Positions 7,426-15,814 of a stretch of DNA of 64,000 nt are shown one piece after another (positions within the stretch are counted from its first letter, which is position 1; every line of letters begins with the position of its first letter). Made by a program: the position numbers and the translations under genes. The stretch lies in NCBI GenBank assembly GCA_009929315.1, contig SAAS01000001.1:186001-250000 (forward strand). The letters are read 5' to 3'. The notes beneath the pieces are model-generated. The model saw nothing but the letters and a program-made list of their open reading frames with translations. It was not told the DNA's origin and did not search any database. The DNA comes from Clostridia bacterium. Its GTDB lineage: Bacteria > Bacillota > Clostridia > Oscillospirales > Oscillospiraceae.

Positions 7426-10107
7426 ATGGCGGCAAGAAAGAAAATAATCAAGCTTGCAAAAAAAATCAGCGGTCCAACCGCACTCATGGTAAAAATCGAT
7501 GAAAACGCTCCCGAATACTATGTGCTGGACTGCATAGTGACAGATGAAATGGCCGAAGTGGGGCTTGCAATGGAACTGCGCAAAACCCAAACGATTGCGC
7601 AGATTGCCAAAAAATGCGGAAAGTCTCTTGAGGAAACCGAGCGGCTCGCCCGTGAGCTGGCGCTGGTCGGCGCCTGCATTTTTCACGAGGAAAACGGCGA
7701 GGATGTATTTGAGCTGACGGTTTTTGTGCCAGGCGTTATGGAAAAAACCGTTGAGAACAAAGAGCTTTGTGAGAAGTTTCCCGCTATACCGAGGGCTTTT
7801 GAGGAATACGCAAGGCTGCGCGGCTCCATGCTCGCGCCGGGAATGCCGGTCGGCGCCGGACCCATGCGCGTTATCCCCATTCAGTCGTCGATTGACGGCG
7901 ACAGCCACAGCATCGGCTTTGAGGAGATTTCGACAATTTTAAACAAGGCGACTCGTTTCGCGGTTGCCGACTGCACCTGCCGCCGCTCCAAAAGGCTTTT
8001 GGGGCAGGGCTGCGGCCATCTTGAGCAGGACATGTGCATTCAGCTCGACACCGGAGCCGAGTATTACATACGCACGGGCAGAGCCAGAGAGTGCACCCGT
8101 GAGGAGGCTTTTGAGGTTATCCGCAAGGCCGAGGAAAACGGACTTATGCACTCAATTCCCAATATTGACAACGGCGTTACGCACGCAATCTGCAATTGCT
8201 GCGCCTGCGGCTGCTACTCAATGCGAAACGCCCTTATGTTCAATTCTCCCGACATGATAAGGTCAAACTATGTGTCCGAAGTAAACACCGAAAACTGTGT
8301 TGCCTGCGGACAGTGCGTTGAAAACTGCCCCACAAACGCCCTTAAGCTCGGACAGAAGCTCTGCAGCACGAAGCCCCTGAAGGTAAAGCCCTTCAAAACC
8401 GCGCATGACCATGTTTTGAGGGAAAAGGACTGGAATGTGGACTACCGCGAAAACCGCAAAGACGTTGTCGAAAGCGGCACGGCGCCCTGCAAAACCGCCT
8501 GCCCGGCACATATAGCCGTTCAAGGCTACATCAAGCTTGCCGCTCAGGGCAGATACCTTGAGGCGCTTGAGCTTATAAAAAAGGAAAACCCCTTCCCGGC
8601 AGTCTGCGGACGTATATGCCCGCGTGCCTGCGAATCAGAATGCACCCGCGGAATCATCGACTCGCCGATTGCGATCGACGAGATAAAGAAGTTTATCGCG
8701 GATAAGGAGCTTTCTGCGGAAAGCCGCTTTATCCCGACTATAAGAAACGAATACGGTAAAAAAATGGCCGTTGTCGGAGCGGGTCCTGCGGGACTGAGCT
8801 GCGCGTATTTTCTGGCTATTGACGGCTACAAGGTCACCGTGTTTGAAAAGCAGAAGAAGCTCGGCGGCATGCTGACACTCGGAATACCCTCCTTCAGGCT
8901 TGAAAAGGAGGTAGTGAACGCGGAAATCGACATTCTGCGTGAAATGGGCGTTGAATTCAAAACCGGTGTTGAAGTTGGAAAAGACATAACGCTTGACGGG
9001 CTGCGCAGCGAGGGCTTTAAGGCAATTTACCTTGCAATCGGCGCTCAGGGCGGACGCAAGATCGGTGTTGAGGGAGAGGACGCCGAGGGTGTTTTCGCGG
9101 GCGTTGATTTCCTTCGCAGCGTCAATCTCGGCGAGGAGGCTAAGCTTTCGGGTAAGGTCATCGTTATCGGCGGCGGAAACGTCGCAATCGACGTCGCGCG
9201 AACCGCGACACGCCAGAGTGCCGAAACCGTGAGCATGTACTGCCTTGAAAGCGCGGGAGAGATGCCCGCACTTCCCGAGGAAATCGAGGAGGCTCGCTCC
9301 GAGAATATTGAAATCTGCAACGGTTGGGGTCCGAAACGCATAGTGACCGAAAACGGAAGGGTAACGGCAGTCGAATTTAAAAAGTGCGTTTCTGTCTTTG
9401 AAGACGGCAAGTTCGCGCCGAAGTATGATGAAAACGAAACGCTTACCGTTCCCGCGGATTTTGTGCTGGTTTCCGTCGGTCAGTCAATCGAGTGGGGAGG
9501 ACTGCTTGACGGCAGCAAGGTCATGCTCGGGCGCGGTGCTGCGGCGCAGGCAGACGGCTTTACCTACCAGACCGCCGCGCCAGACGTTTTTGTCGGCGGC
9601 GACGTTTTCACGGGTCCGAAATACGCAATTGACGCCATCACGGCAGGCAAGCAGGGAGCGATTTCCATGCACCGCTTCGTCTGGGAAGGTCAGAGCCTTG
9701 TTTTCGGACGCGACAGGCGTGAATACAGCTCCCTCGACAAGGAAAGCCTCGATGAAAAGGCGCTGACACAGGGCTTTGACAATACCCCGCGCCAGAAGGC
9801 TGGGCATAACCAAGACCTTAACAAATCCTTCAGGGACTCCCGTGTAACCTTTACGGAGGAGCAGCTGCAAAAGGAAACGCAGCGCTGCCTCGGCTGCGGA
9901 GCGGTGCAGGTTGACACAACGATGTGTGTCGGCTGCGGAATGTGCACAACAAAGTGCAAATTTGACGCAATCAAGCTTGTTCGAGCCTATAACGCCTATG
10001 CGACCTCTTATGAAAAACTGCCGATTAAGATGGCGCCGAACATGGTTAAACGAGTTGGCAAAACGGCGATAACGGCAATCAAGGAAGGTCTGGGAGCGGG
10101 AAAATAG
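7426..10107 (+). CDS. Iron-sulfur flavoprotein, ferredoxin plus GltD-like oxidoreductase
   Basis: The 893-residue modular cytoplasmic redox protein starts after GGAGG. Residues 1-120 look like a winged-helix region. Cysteine clusters follow at about 183 (CTCRR) and 256 (CNCCACGC), then a ferredoxin site near 292 (CVACGQCVENCP). From about 355 comes a GltD/NADPH-glutamate-synthase-small-subunit-like module with its own cysteine-rich N-terminus (CGRICPRACESEC), an FAD-type GAGPAG motif near 450 and an NAD(P)-type GGGNVA motif near 582. A last ferredoxin site (CVGCGMCTTKC) lies near 835. It should pass electrons between NAD(P)H and a ferredoxin-like partner through FAD. The substrate is unknown, and it is not glutamate synthase, as no large subunit is present. 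A DUF5692-like gene follows 70 nt downstream. Confidence 0.8.
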   Translation: MAARKKIIKLAKKISGPTALMVKIDENAPEYYVLDCIVTDEMAEVGLAMELRKTQTIAQIAKKCGKSLEETERLARELALVGACIFHEENGEDVFELTVFVPGVMEKTVENKELCEKFPAIPRAFEEYARLRGSMLAPGMPVGAGPMRVIPIQSSIDGDSHSIGFEEISTILNKATRFAVADCTCRRSKRLLGQGCGHLEQDMCIQLDTGAEYYIRTGRARECTREEAFEVIRKAEENGLMHSIPNIDNGVTHAICNCCACGCYSMRNALMFNSPDMIRSNYVSEVNTENCVACGQCVENCPTNALKLGQKLCSTKPLKVKPFKTAHDHVLREKDWNVDYRENRKDVVESGTAPCKTACPAHIAVQGYIKLAAQGRYLEALELIKKENPFPAVCGRICPRACESECTRGIIDSPIAIDEIKKFIADKELSAESRFIPTIRNEYGKKMAVVGAGPAGLSCAYFLAIDGYKVTVFEKQKKLGGMLTLGIPSFRLEKEVVNAEIDILREMGVEFKTGVEVGKDITLDGLRSEGFKAIYLAIGAQGGRKIGVEGEDAEGVFAGVDFLRSVNLGEEAKLSGKVIVIGGGNVAIDVARTATRQSAETVSMYCLESAGEMPALPEEIEEARSENIEICNGWGPKRIVTENGRVTAVEFKKCVSVFEDGKFAPKYDENETLTVPADFVLVSVGQSIEWGGLLDGSKVMLGRGAAAQADGFTYQTAAPDVFVGGDVFTGPKYAIDAITAGKQGAISMHRFVWEGQSLVFGRDRREYSSLDKESLDEKALTQGFDNTPRQKAGHNQDLNKSFRDSRVTFTEEQLQKETQRCLGCGAVQVDTTMCVGCGMCTTKCKFDAIKLVRAYNAYATSYEKLPIKMAPNMVKRVGKTAITAIKEGLGAGK

Positions 10108-10177
10108 GAAAGAAAAACGGCAAATTATAAATATTGAGCACAAATCATTACAAAAAGAGAGCGGGAGGAAATTTTTT

Positions 10178-11098
10178 ATGTTTTTGTTCGAGGCAATTCC
10201 CTGGTACGCGTGGTTGGCATGGCTTGGTATTTTGGCGGGGCTTATGATTTTTAACGAGATCACTCGCTGGAATCTTTGGACGGGGCTTGCGTTCTTCGTG
10301 GCGCTGCCCATTGCGCTTACATTTTTAGTCTGGCCGAAAACCTCCGGAATGGATGTCGGGGCGCAAACCTCCAACTGGTTCGCTTGGATAAAGACCTATT
10401 CGGCGCTTCTCGGCTGCTATATCGGAATGGGGATGCGTTTCTCCAAGAAAATGCAGGCCACAAAATGGTGCTATACCCTTGTACCGCTGATTCTGGCACT
10501 GAACATAATGGAAGCGGTTATTCGTGAAATCGAAGTTATGGGTATGCAGGGCACAATAGATGACATGTTCTATATGGGCGGGCCGTGGAACATCATGAAC
10601 GCCGCCGCCGGCATAATCAGCGCGCTCACAATCTGCGGTTGGTTCGGCGTTGTAATAAGCCGCGACAAGCACCACAGCTTCGTCTGGCCGGATATGCTTT
10701 GGTTCTGGATTATTGCTTACGACCTATGGAACTTTGCCTATGTCTATAACTGCGTGACCGACCGTGCGTTTTACAGCGCGGCGCTGCTGATTTCCTGCAC
10801 AATACCGGCGTTCACCATCAAAAAGGGCGCATGGGCGCAGCATCGCGTACATACTCTGGCTCTCTACATGATGCTGATGATGACAATTCCGAATTTCTTT
10901 GTCGACAGCAAATTCGCGGTGGCCTCAACCCACAGCCCTGCCGCCTACTATGCGGTGAGCATTATTGCGCTGGCCTTCAATCTCGGCGTTGCAGTGTATC
11001 AGGTGAGAACCATAATCAAGAAAAAGAAAAACCCGCTCAAGGACGATTTGTATTCCGACCACAAATCCTACATCTCCGTAAAAGCGGAAAACATCTGA
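10178..11098 (+). CDS. Multi-span membrane protein, DUF5692-like (copy 1)
   Basis: The 306-residue protein has about eight hydrophobic helices and a short basic C-terminal tail; a GGGAGG site precedes the ATG. It is clearly paralogous to the minus-strand protein at 12231: both share MIFNE/LMAFNE near residue 30, WVKTYSAL/WIKTYSAL, GPWNIMN, the W-P-D-M-x-W ... AYDLWNFAY block and an IKKGAW-QHR-TLAL segment. I place the family as DUF5692 from memory. Conserved Trp/Asp/Asn/His residues between helices suggest a binding or redox role rather than a structural one. The gene is probably co-transcribed with the flavoprotein at 7426. Function unknown. Confidence 0.7.
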   Translation: MFLFEAIPWYAWLAWLGILAGLMIFNEITRWNLWTGLAFFVALPIALTFLVWPKTSGMDVGAQTSNWFAWIKTYSALLGCYIGMGMRFSKKMQATKWCYTLVPLILALNIMEAVIREIEVMGMQGTIDDMFYMGGPWNIMNAAAGIISALTICGWFGVVISRDKHHSFVWPDMLWFWIIAYDLWNFAYVYNCVTDRAFYSAALLISCTIPAFTIKKGAWAQHRVHTLALYMMLMMTIPNFFVDSKFAVASTHSPAAYYAVSIIALAFNLGVAVYQVRTIIKKKKNPLKDDLYSDHKSYISVKAENI

Positions 11099-11110
11099 CG
11101 GAAACCGAAA

Positions 11111-11150
11111 AAGCGGGTAATAGGTTATTCATAACCTATTACCCGCTTAT
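11111..11150. terminator. Bidirectional terminator between convergent genes
   Basis: Perfect 18-bp inverted repeat (AAGCGGGTAATAGGTTAT and its complement) with a TC centre. It is followed by a T-rich tail on the plus strand and lies between the convergent genes ending at 11098 and 11158. Confidence 0.85.
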
Positions 11151-11157
11151 ATTTTTC

Positions 11158-12066
11158 TTACCTTATGGGATAAACAGCGCTGCGGGGCGTTTCCATGCTG
11201 TTAAACAGGCTGCCCTCGGCTGATACCAGTTTCAAAATTCGGTCAATTTCGCTCCAGTCCTCCTCGCCCTTTTCAAAGGTAATCGCTTCCGTGGGGCAGA
11301 CGCCTGTGCACGAAAAACAGTGAATACACATTTTGTCTTTACCCGCCATTTTAGGCACTTCGTTTTCCGTTCCGATTCTCTGCACAGGGCATACTTCAAC
11401 GCACTTGCCGCACTTTACGCATTTATCGGCGACAACCGTGAAGGCGGGATATTTGTACTTGTGGAGCAGACTTTCCTTCATAATTCCGCAGACCGTTTTT
11501 TCCTTGAAATTTTGATAGTTAAGCTGCTTTGAAAAGTCTTTGACCTGACCGTGATTTGTCTCCGCCTCGGATATTCTGTCAGCGAGCTCCGAGACAAACG
11601 GCAGCGCCTCTATGCCGGGCATGCCCTCGTTCACCCTTACCGTCAGCTTTTTTGAAACTATATGAGAGGCTTCGATTTTCATCGCCGCAATCGGAGTTCT
11701 CCCGCTTTTTTTAAGCATTTTTACCGCTTCGGCAAGCGCGATGCCGGAGGACACTCCCCCATAGGTGACAAAGGGTATTGCAAGAGCACCCCATTTTGAG
11801 TCCGGCTTTGGCAGATTCTTAAATATTTTCTTTACATACCATTCAATGTGCTTTTCATAAACCGGAGAGCCGATGCAGATTAAGTCATGGGCTTCAACTT
11901 TTTCCTCCAGGGTTTCCCTGAATTTGCCGTCTTTAAACATGGAACTGTTTGCCGTGACGTTTAATAGCTGTACCTGGTTATTTGCCGCAATTAGTCTTTC
12001 TTCCAGCTGTTTTGCGATCTTGAGCGTGCTGCCGGCGGGGCTAAAAACAATAATCAGTACTCTCAT
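11158..12066 (-). CDS. Flavodoxin-ferredoxin fusion (EFR1-type)
   Basis: The start is placed at ATG 12066, which has a GAGGAG site 7 nt upstream; the longer open frame lacks one. The 302-residue product has a flavodoxin-like N-terminal half, with the FMN phosphate loop SPAGSTLK at residues 8-15. A C-terminal 2x[4Fe-4S] ferredoxin follows (CVKCGKCVEVCP and CIHCFSCTGVCP). The family is known in clostridia as EFR1 ferredoxin-flavodoxin proteins. It probably shuttles electrons in the cytoplasm within this redox locus, perhaps with the flavoprotein at 7426. It converges on the DUF5692-like gene and shares its terminator. The physiological partner is not determinable here. Confidence 0.8.
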   Translation of the reverse strand: MRVLIIVFSPAGSTLKIAKQLEERLIAANNQVQLLNVTANSSMFKDGKFRETLEEKVEAHDLICIGSPVYEKHIEWYVKKIFKNLPKPDSKWGALAIPFVTYGGVSSGIALAEAVKMLKKSGRTPIAAMKIEASHIVSKKLTVRVNEGMPGIEALPFVSELADRISEAETNHGQVKDFSKQLNYQNFKEKTVCGIMKESLLHKYKYPAFTVVADKCVKCGKCVEVCPVQRIGTENEVPKMAGKDKMCIHCFSCTGVCPTEAITFEKGEEDWSEIDRILKLVSAEGSLFNSMETPRSAVYPIR

Positions 12067-12188
12067 TAAAATCTCCTCAATATTTGTTCTTGCGCTATGG
12101 TATATGTAAAGCGAGTATAACATCTAAATTTTATCTTATAATAATGCGCCATTCTACAATCACATTTTGAGATATGTCTGAAAAATAA

Positions 12189-12220
12189 AAAAATTCTCCC
12201 TTTATAAGGGAGAATTTTTA
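12189..12220. terminator. Intrinsic terminator (bidirectional)
   Basis: AAAAATTCTCCC ... GGGAGAATTTTT hairpin with a 7-nt loop, 11 nt beyond the stop of the minus-strand DUF5692-like gene. Confidence 0.85.
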
Positions 12221-12230
12221 ATAAAGGCAT

Positions 12231-13166
12231 TTATTTGTTTTCTTCTACAACGCGCTTATACGCCTTGGTATCGGTGTATATTTCGTCCTTGAAGATGTTG
12301 AGCTTGTTTTTGCGGATTTTAATGAACTGATATATGACGAGCGCGACGTTCGCCGTGAGGGAAAGAAGGCTGACAACAAAGAACGCTACCGGATTATGAG
12401 TTGTGGCAACCGGGGCGATACGGTCGGCGAAGGAGGGTATTGTCATAACGAACATTATCCACAGCGCAAGCGTTTGAGCACGGTGCTGCAGCCATGCGCC
12501 CTTTTTGATGAAAAATGCGGGGATGGTGCAGGAAATGAGCAGTGCCAAGCCGCAGTAGAAGGAGTGGTCTGCAATGCAGTTGTAGGTGTAGGCAAAGTTC
12601 CAAAGGTCATAAGCGATAATCCAGGGCCAAATCATGTCGGGCCAAATCATATCCTTTGATTTATCCTTGGAAACGAAAATGCCAGTCCAGCCGCAGATAA
12701 CGACAACATTGAGGATTCCGGCAATACCGTTCATAATGTTCCAGGGACCTGACATGCCCCATAGATAATCGACAAAAGCGCCGTCCCAAGCGGCGAATGA
12801 ATACCATTGAAAATCACGGAAAGCGGCTTCAAGAATATTAAGAGCCAGAATCAGGGCCGGAAAAGCCAGAGCCCATTTCTTTTTCGCCAGAGACGGAATG
12901 TAACGAATGGCCATGAAACCGAGGCAGCCCGCCAGAGCGGAATAGGTTTTTACCCAGTTAAACCAGGTGCCGGTGCCGTATTCGTTGCCCATTGCCGCGG
13001 TTGTCGGCCAGACAAACAGGGTGAGCAGGGTCGGAACAACAAGAAACAGGAAAAGTCCGCCCCATTTTGAGGTGCGTCCGAACTCGTTGAACGCCATCAG
13101 ACCGAAGAGTACGCAAAGCCAGATGACCCAGCCGCTGAGGCTTGTCGCTTCATAAAGAATCCCCAT
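12231..13166 (-). CDS. Multi-span membrane protein, DUF5692-like (copy 2)
   Basis: The ATG at 13166 is chosen because a GGAGG site lies 9 nt upstream, giving 311 residues; an in-frame upstream GTG/ATG extension is poorly supported. It is paralogous to the protein at 10178 along its full length (shared WVKTYSAL, GPWNIMN, DMIWP, AYDLWNFAY, KKGAW-QHR motifs), with about eight membrane helices and a charged C-terminal tail. Unlike copy 1 it is a single-gene unit on the opposite strand, with its own promoter region (13167-13328) that carries TGTTGTTAAG repeats like the LysR region at 7279. Two copies flanking an EFR1 protein suggest a related pair or heteromer. Function unknown. Confidence 0.7.
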   Translation of the reverse strand: MGILYEATSLSGWVIWLCVLFGLMAFNEFGRTSKWGGLFLFLVVPTLLTLFVWPTTAAMGNEYGTGTWFNWVKTYSALAGCLGFMAIRYIPSLAKKKWALAFPALILALNILEAAFRDFQWYSFAAWDGAFVDYLWGMSGPWNIMNGIAGILNVVVICGWTGIFVSKDKSKDMIWPDMIWPWIIAYDLWNFAYTYNCIADHSFYCGLALLISCTIPAFFIKKGAWLQHRAQTLALWIMFVMTIPSFADRIAPVATTHNPVAFFVVSLLSLTANVALVIYQFIKIRKNKLNIFKDEIYTDTKAYKRVVEENK

Positions 13167-13268
13167 TAAACATTTCCTCCGCAAAAAATTTAATTATGAT
13201 ATTTCGCTGTTTTTCGTATATATTCTACTATACAGACATATCTCCGTCAAACATTACGGGCTTATATC

Positions 13269-13311
13269 ACAACAATTTTTTGTTGTTAAGTCTAACTATT
13301 CTGTTGTTAAG
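13269..13311. promoter_or_regulatory. Palindrome plus direct repeats before DUF5692-like gene
   Basis: ACAACAA-TTTT-TTGTTGT (13269-13286) overlaps the first of two direct repeats TGTTGTTAAG (13281-13290 and 13302-13311), spaced 21 bp, two helical turns. The sequence resembles the ACAA-TTTGTTGTTA segment in the LysR region at 7303-7317, so the same regulator may act here. It lies about 100 bp upstream of the start at 13166. Confidence 0.5.
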
Positions 13312-13328
13312 CAAGGCAGAATTTCAGC

Positions 13329-14165
13329 TTAACTCATCCAGGAACAGACGTATTCCCACGATGCAACCGAAACGGGGTTTTCGAGTTTTTGCCATAGCCC
13401 GGGAAGCTCCAGCTCCTTAGCGCACAGCTCAAAGTGGCACTTGGCTATACCGATGTCGTTTAGCTGCACATCATAGCTCGGCACTCCGTAGCCCTTGGTC
13501 CTGCAAATATAAAAGTGGAAACCTTTTTCGTCCATTAGTACACGCCACGGCTGTTTGTTTGAAGCGGAGGGACCGAGCCTGACCATCTCCAGAGCAGACG
13601 AAAAGGGTGCCGCCTTATCTTCGGTTAAAGGTTTCGCAATGCTCCCGTCGAAAAACAGCTCGCTCCAAGGCTTGCGGTTTGCCGCGCCGACAAAGCTTCT
13701 CATGGCGGTCTCCAATATCCTGCGTTTTTCCGTTGCATAACCGACGGGAGAGACAATCGGAATATATTCGTTATCTTTAAGGTTCAGGCTTTTTTCAAAA
13801 TCACTCTTCTTAAAGGTTCCGCCGAGCCAGCAGCTGTCGAGTCCCAAATCCGTAGCGAAAAGAATGAGTTTTTCAAACAGGTAACCGAACTCGAGCGCGT
13901 CTGGTTCCGCTTTATCCAAAACTCCGACGAGGAAAGACCCTGCGCCCTTTATAAAACCGTAGGTACCAAGCTTTTTGCCTTGTACGAGCACGGCGTCATC
14001 GCCGTTTACAAGAACAAAACGTGCTTTAATTTTTGTTTCACCGTTAAGCTCGGCAATATACGACTTCAGTTTTTCGAGTGTCCTTTCCTCTATGGCAAGT
14101 TCTTTGAAAGTTCTTGAAGATATTCGCGTTTTAATCAGGTCGAGAACCGAATGTTGAAATTCCAT
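13329..14165 (-). CDS. Nitroreductase family protein
   Basis: The 278-residue protein starts after GGGAGG. The N-terminal RISSRTF motif (residues 14-20) and the later SNKQPWRV segment (about 204-211) are typical of FMN-dependent nitroreductases, here of the longer form with an internal repeat of the fold (putative TM nitroreductase type). It is expected to be a cytoplasmic NAD(P)H:FMN oxidoreductase of unknown substrate. It is transcribed toward the DUF5692-like copy 2, with 160 bp between, and divergent from the ferredoxin at 14270, consistent with the redox theme of the locus. Confidence 0.8.
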   Translation of the reverse strand: MEFQHSVLDLIKTRISSRTFKELAIEERTLEKLKSYIAELNGETKIKARFVLVNGDDAVLVQGKKLGTYGFIKGAGSFLVGVLDKAEPDALEFGYLFEKLILFATDLGLDSCWLGGTFKKSDFEKSLNLKDNEYIPIVSPVGYATEKRRILETAMRSFVGAANRKPWSELFFDGSIAKPLTEDKAAPFSSALEMVRLGPSASNKQPWRVLMDEKGFHFYICRTKGYGVPSYDVQLNDIGIAKCHFELCAKELELPGLWQKLENPVSVASWEYVCSWMS

Positions 14166-14269
14166 GGCGACCTCCCGTTTTAAAAATTTAAATTATGAAA
14201 AGCAGTGCGAATTTTTACTTTGCGGGTTATAATACTAAATATCGAAACAAAAGGAAAGGAGGGATTACT

Positions 14270-14458
14270 GTGAAAGCGCATGTCGACAAATCGGGCTGTA
14301 TTGCATGTGAACTCTGTGTCGAAACCTGTCCGGAAGTGTTCCGAATCGGAGACGACGGTCTTGCCGAGGCTTACGCGGAGCCGGATGGTTCAATTAAAGA
14401 CAAAGCGGTTACGGCCCGCGACAATTGTCCCGTTGCGGTTATTTCGCTTGAAGATTAA
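14270..14458 (+). CDS. Small 4Fe-4S ferredoxin (GTG start)
   Basis: The start is the GTG at 14270 with an AAGGAGGG site upstream; a longer open frame from 14195 has no ribosome site. The 62-residue product carries C10, C13, C16 and C20-P near the N-terminus and C53-P near the end, the pattern of single-cluster [4Fe-4S] ferredoxins of the Moorella/Thermotoga type (ligands C10, C13, C16, C53; C20 would be the extra disulfide-type position). It is a cytoplasmic one-electron carrier. It is divergent from the nitroreductase, and a TATAAT lies at 14228-14233 upstream. It could serve the flavoproteins of this locus. Confidence 0.9.
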   Translation: MKAHVDKSGCIACELCVETCPEVFRIGDDGLAEAYAEPDGSIKDKAVTARDNCPVAVISLED

Positions 14459-14532
14459 CTCAATCAACACAGAAAGCGGAGAACTCCCAAGCTAATTACG
14501 CGCTTATGCAAATTAGTGCATAAAAAGAGAAA

Positions 14533-15495
14533 TCAGCTTTTAAACAGATACAGCCACTCGCCGTAGCCCTCCGCCTCCATGCGGTCCTTCGGAACAAATT
14601 TCAAAGCCGCGCTGTTTATACAGTAGCGCAAACCGCCGGAGCGGCTCGGCCCGTCCTCAAAGACGTGCCCGAGATGGGCACTGCCGCTCACAGAGCGAAC
14701 CTCGGTTCGTTTCATGCCGAGGCTCTTGTCGGTGCGCTCTTCGATAAGAGCCTTATCAAGAGCTTTTGCAAAGCTCGGCCAGCCACAGCCGGATTCAAAC
14801 TTGTCTGCCGAGCTGAAAAGCGGCTCACCGGTAGTGATATCAACATAAATGCCGTCTTCGAACCTGTCCCAATATTCGTTTGCAAAGGGACGCTCGGTGG
14901 CGGCATTTTGCGTGACCTCGTATTGCAGGGGAGTGAGAGTGCTTTTAAGCACGCTCTCCTGCGGTTTTGAAAAACGAGCTTTTGGCTTGGCGTTTTTGGC
15001 AAGGCTAAAGAGCGCGGGCTTAATATGACAGTAGCCGTGCGGGTTTTTGTCGAGATAATTCTGATGATATTCCTCCGCCGGATAAAAGTTTTCAAGGGGC
15101 ATAAGCTCGATTGAAACCGTCCTCCCGAGGCGTTCTTCAAGTTTCTTGACAGAGTTTTTTATAAGTGCCGCGTCACTTTCATCGGTGTAGTAAATTCCCG
15201 TGCGATATTGAGTGCCGATATCGTTTCCCTGACGGTTCAGACTCAACGGGTCTATGGTTTGATAGTAAAGCTCAAGTATAAATTCCAGCGGCGCCTCCGC
15301 CTTGTCGTAAACAAGTCTCACTGTTTCCGCGTGCCCCGTGTCCTTCCTGCAAACGTCCTCATAGCTCGGGCACTCGGTTTTTCCGTTGGCATAGCCCGTT
15401 TGGGTTTCGATAACTCCGTGAATTTGCTTCAGAAAATGCTCGGTTCCCCAAAAGCAGCCTCCTGCAAGATAAATTTCTCCCTGCCCGCCTGTCAC
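14533..15495 (-). CDS. msrAB: Methionine sulfoxide reductase, MsrA-MsrB fusion (GTG start)
   Basis: The 320-residue protein starts with GTG after GGAGG. The MsrA domain carries GGCFWG (catalytic C14) and spans about residues 5-155; the MsrB domain spans about 185-310 with CGWPSF and the catalytic RYCINS (C292). The usual paired CxxC zinc motif of MsrB is absent ([12 protein letters not shown] instead), so this is the metal-free form. The two domains reduce the S and R diastereomers of methionine sulfoxide in proteins using thioredoxin. The A-B order is common in Firmicutes. It sits between the ferredoxin and a KTSC gene, on the same strand as the latter. Confidence 0.95.
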   Translation of the reverse strand: MTGGQGEIYLAGGCFWGTEHFLKQIHGVIETQTGYANGKTECPSYEDVCRKDTGHAETVRLVYDKAEAPLEFILELYYQTIDPLSLNRQGNDIGTQYRTGIYYTDESDAALIKNSVKKLEERLGRTVSIELMPLENFYPAEEYHQNYLDKNPHGYCHIKPALFSLAKNAKPKARFSKPQESVLKSTLTPLQYEVTQNAATERPFANEYWDRFEDGIYVDITTGEPLFSSADKFESGCGWPSFAKALDKALIEERTDKSLGMKRTEVRSVSGSAHLGHVFEDGPSRSGGLRYCINSAALKFVPKDRMEAEGYGEWLYLFKS

Positions 15496-15551
15496 AGTAA
15501 CCGACCTCCTTTAAGTATAATTCGCAAAGTGCCCCGTTTCGGGGAAAGAGC

Positions 15552-15791
15552 CTACCAAACTCTTCTGTTTTTAAAGACGTACCTTATACTCGAGTTAAAG
15601 AAATCATCCGGAATTTCCGCCGAAAGCAGAGCGTCATAAACACTCTTCGGCACTTCGCTGTAAATATATACGGGACCCCTGATAAACTCTATCAGCAAAA
15701 TTTGTTTTTCCTCTTCAAAACCAAGGTAGGAGATGAGCTTTGATTCTACTTTTGTCATCTCGAATGTCATTCCGTCAATACCCTTTTTCAT
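15552..15791 (-). CDS. KTSC domain protein
   Basis: The 79-residue protein follows a GGAGGG site. The core VYIYSEVPKSVYDALLSA ... FFNSSIRYVF matches the KTSC domain, a short module also found at the C-terminus of some lysyl-tRNA synthetases. The stand-alone form is of unknown function and probably cytoplasmic. A second in-frame ATG at codon 8 gives a start nearer the domain, but the ribosome site favours the first ATG. It stands between glpK and msrAB, all on the minus strand, with 23 nt to glpK. Confidence 0.75.
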   Translation of the reverse strand: MKKGIDGMTFEMTKVESKLISYLGFEEEKQILLIEFIRGPVYIYSEVPKSVYDALLSAEIPDDFFNSSIRYVFKNRRVW

Positions 15792-15814
15792 ACCGACCCT
15801 CCAAATACGTTAAC

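Noticed and set aside
9484..10374. 296-codon minus-strand ORF
   Set aside because: Shadow of the flavoprotein gene; no motif and no ribosome site.
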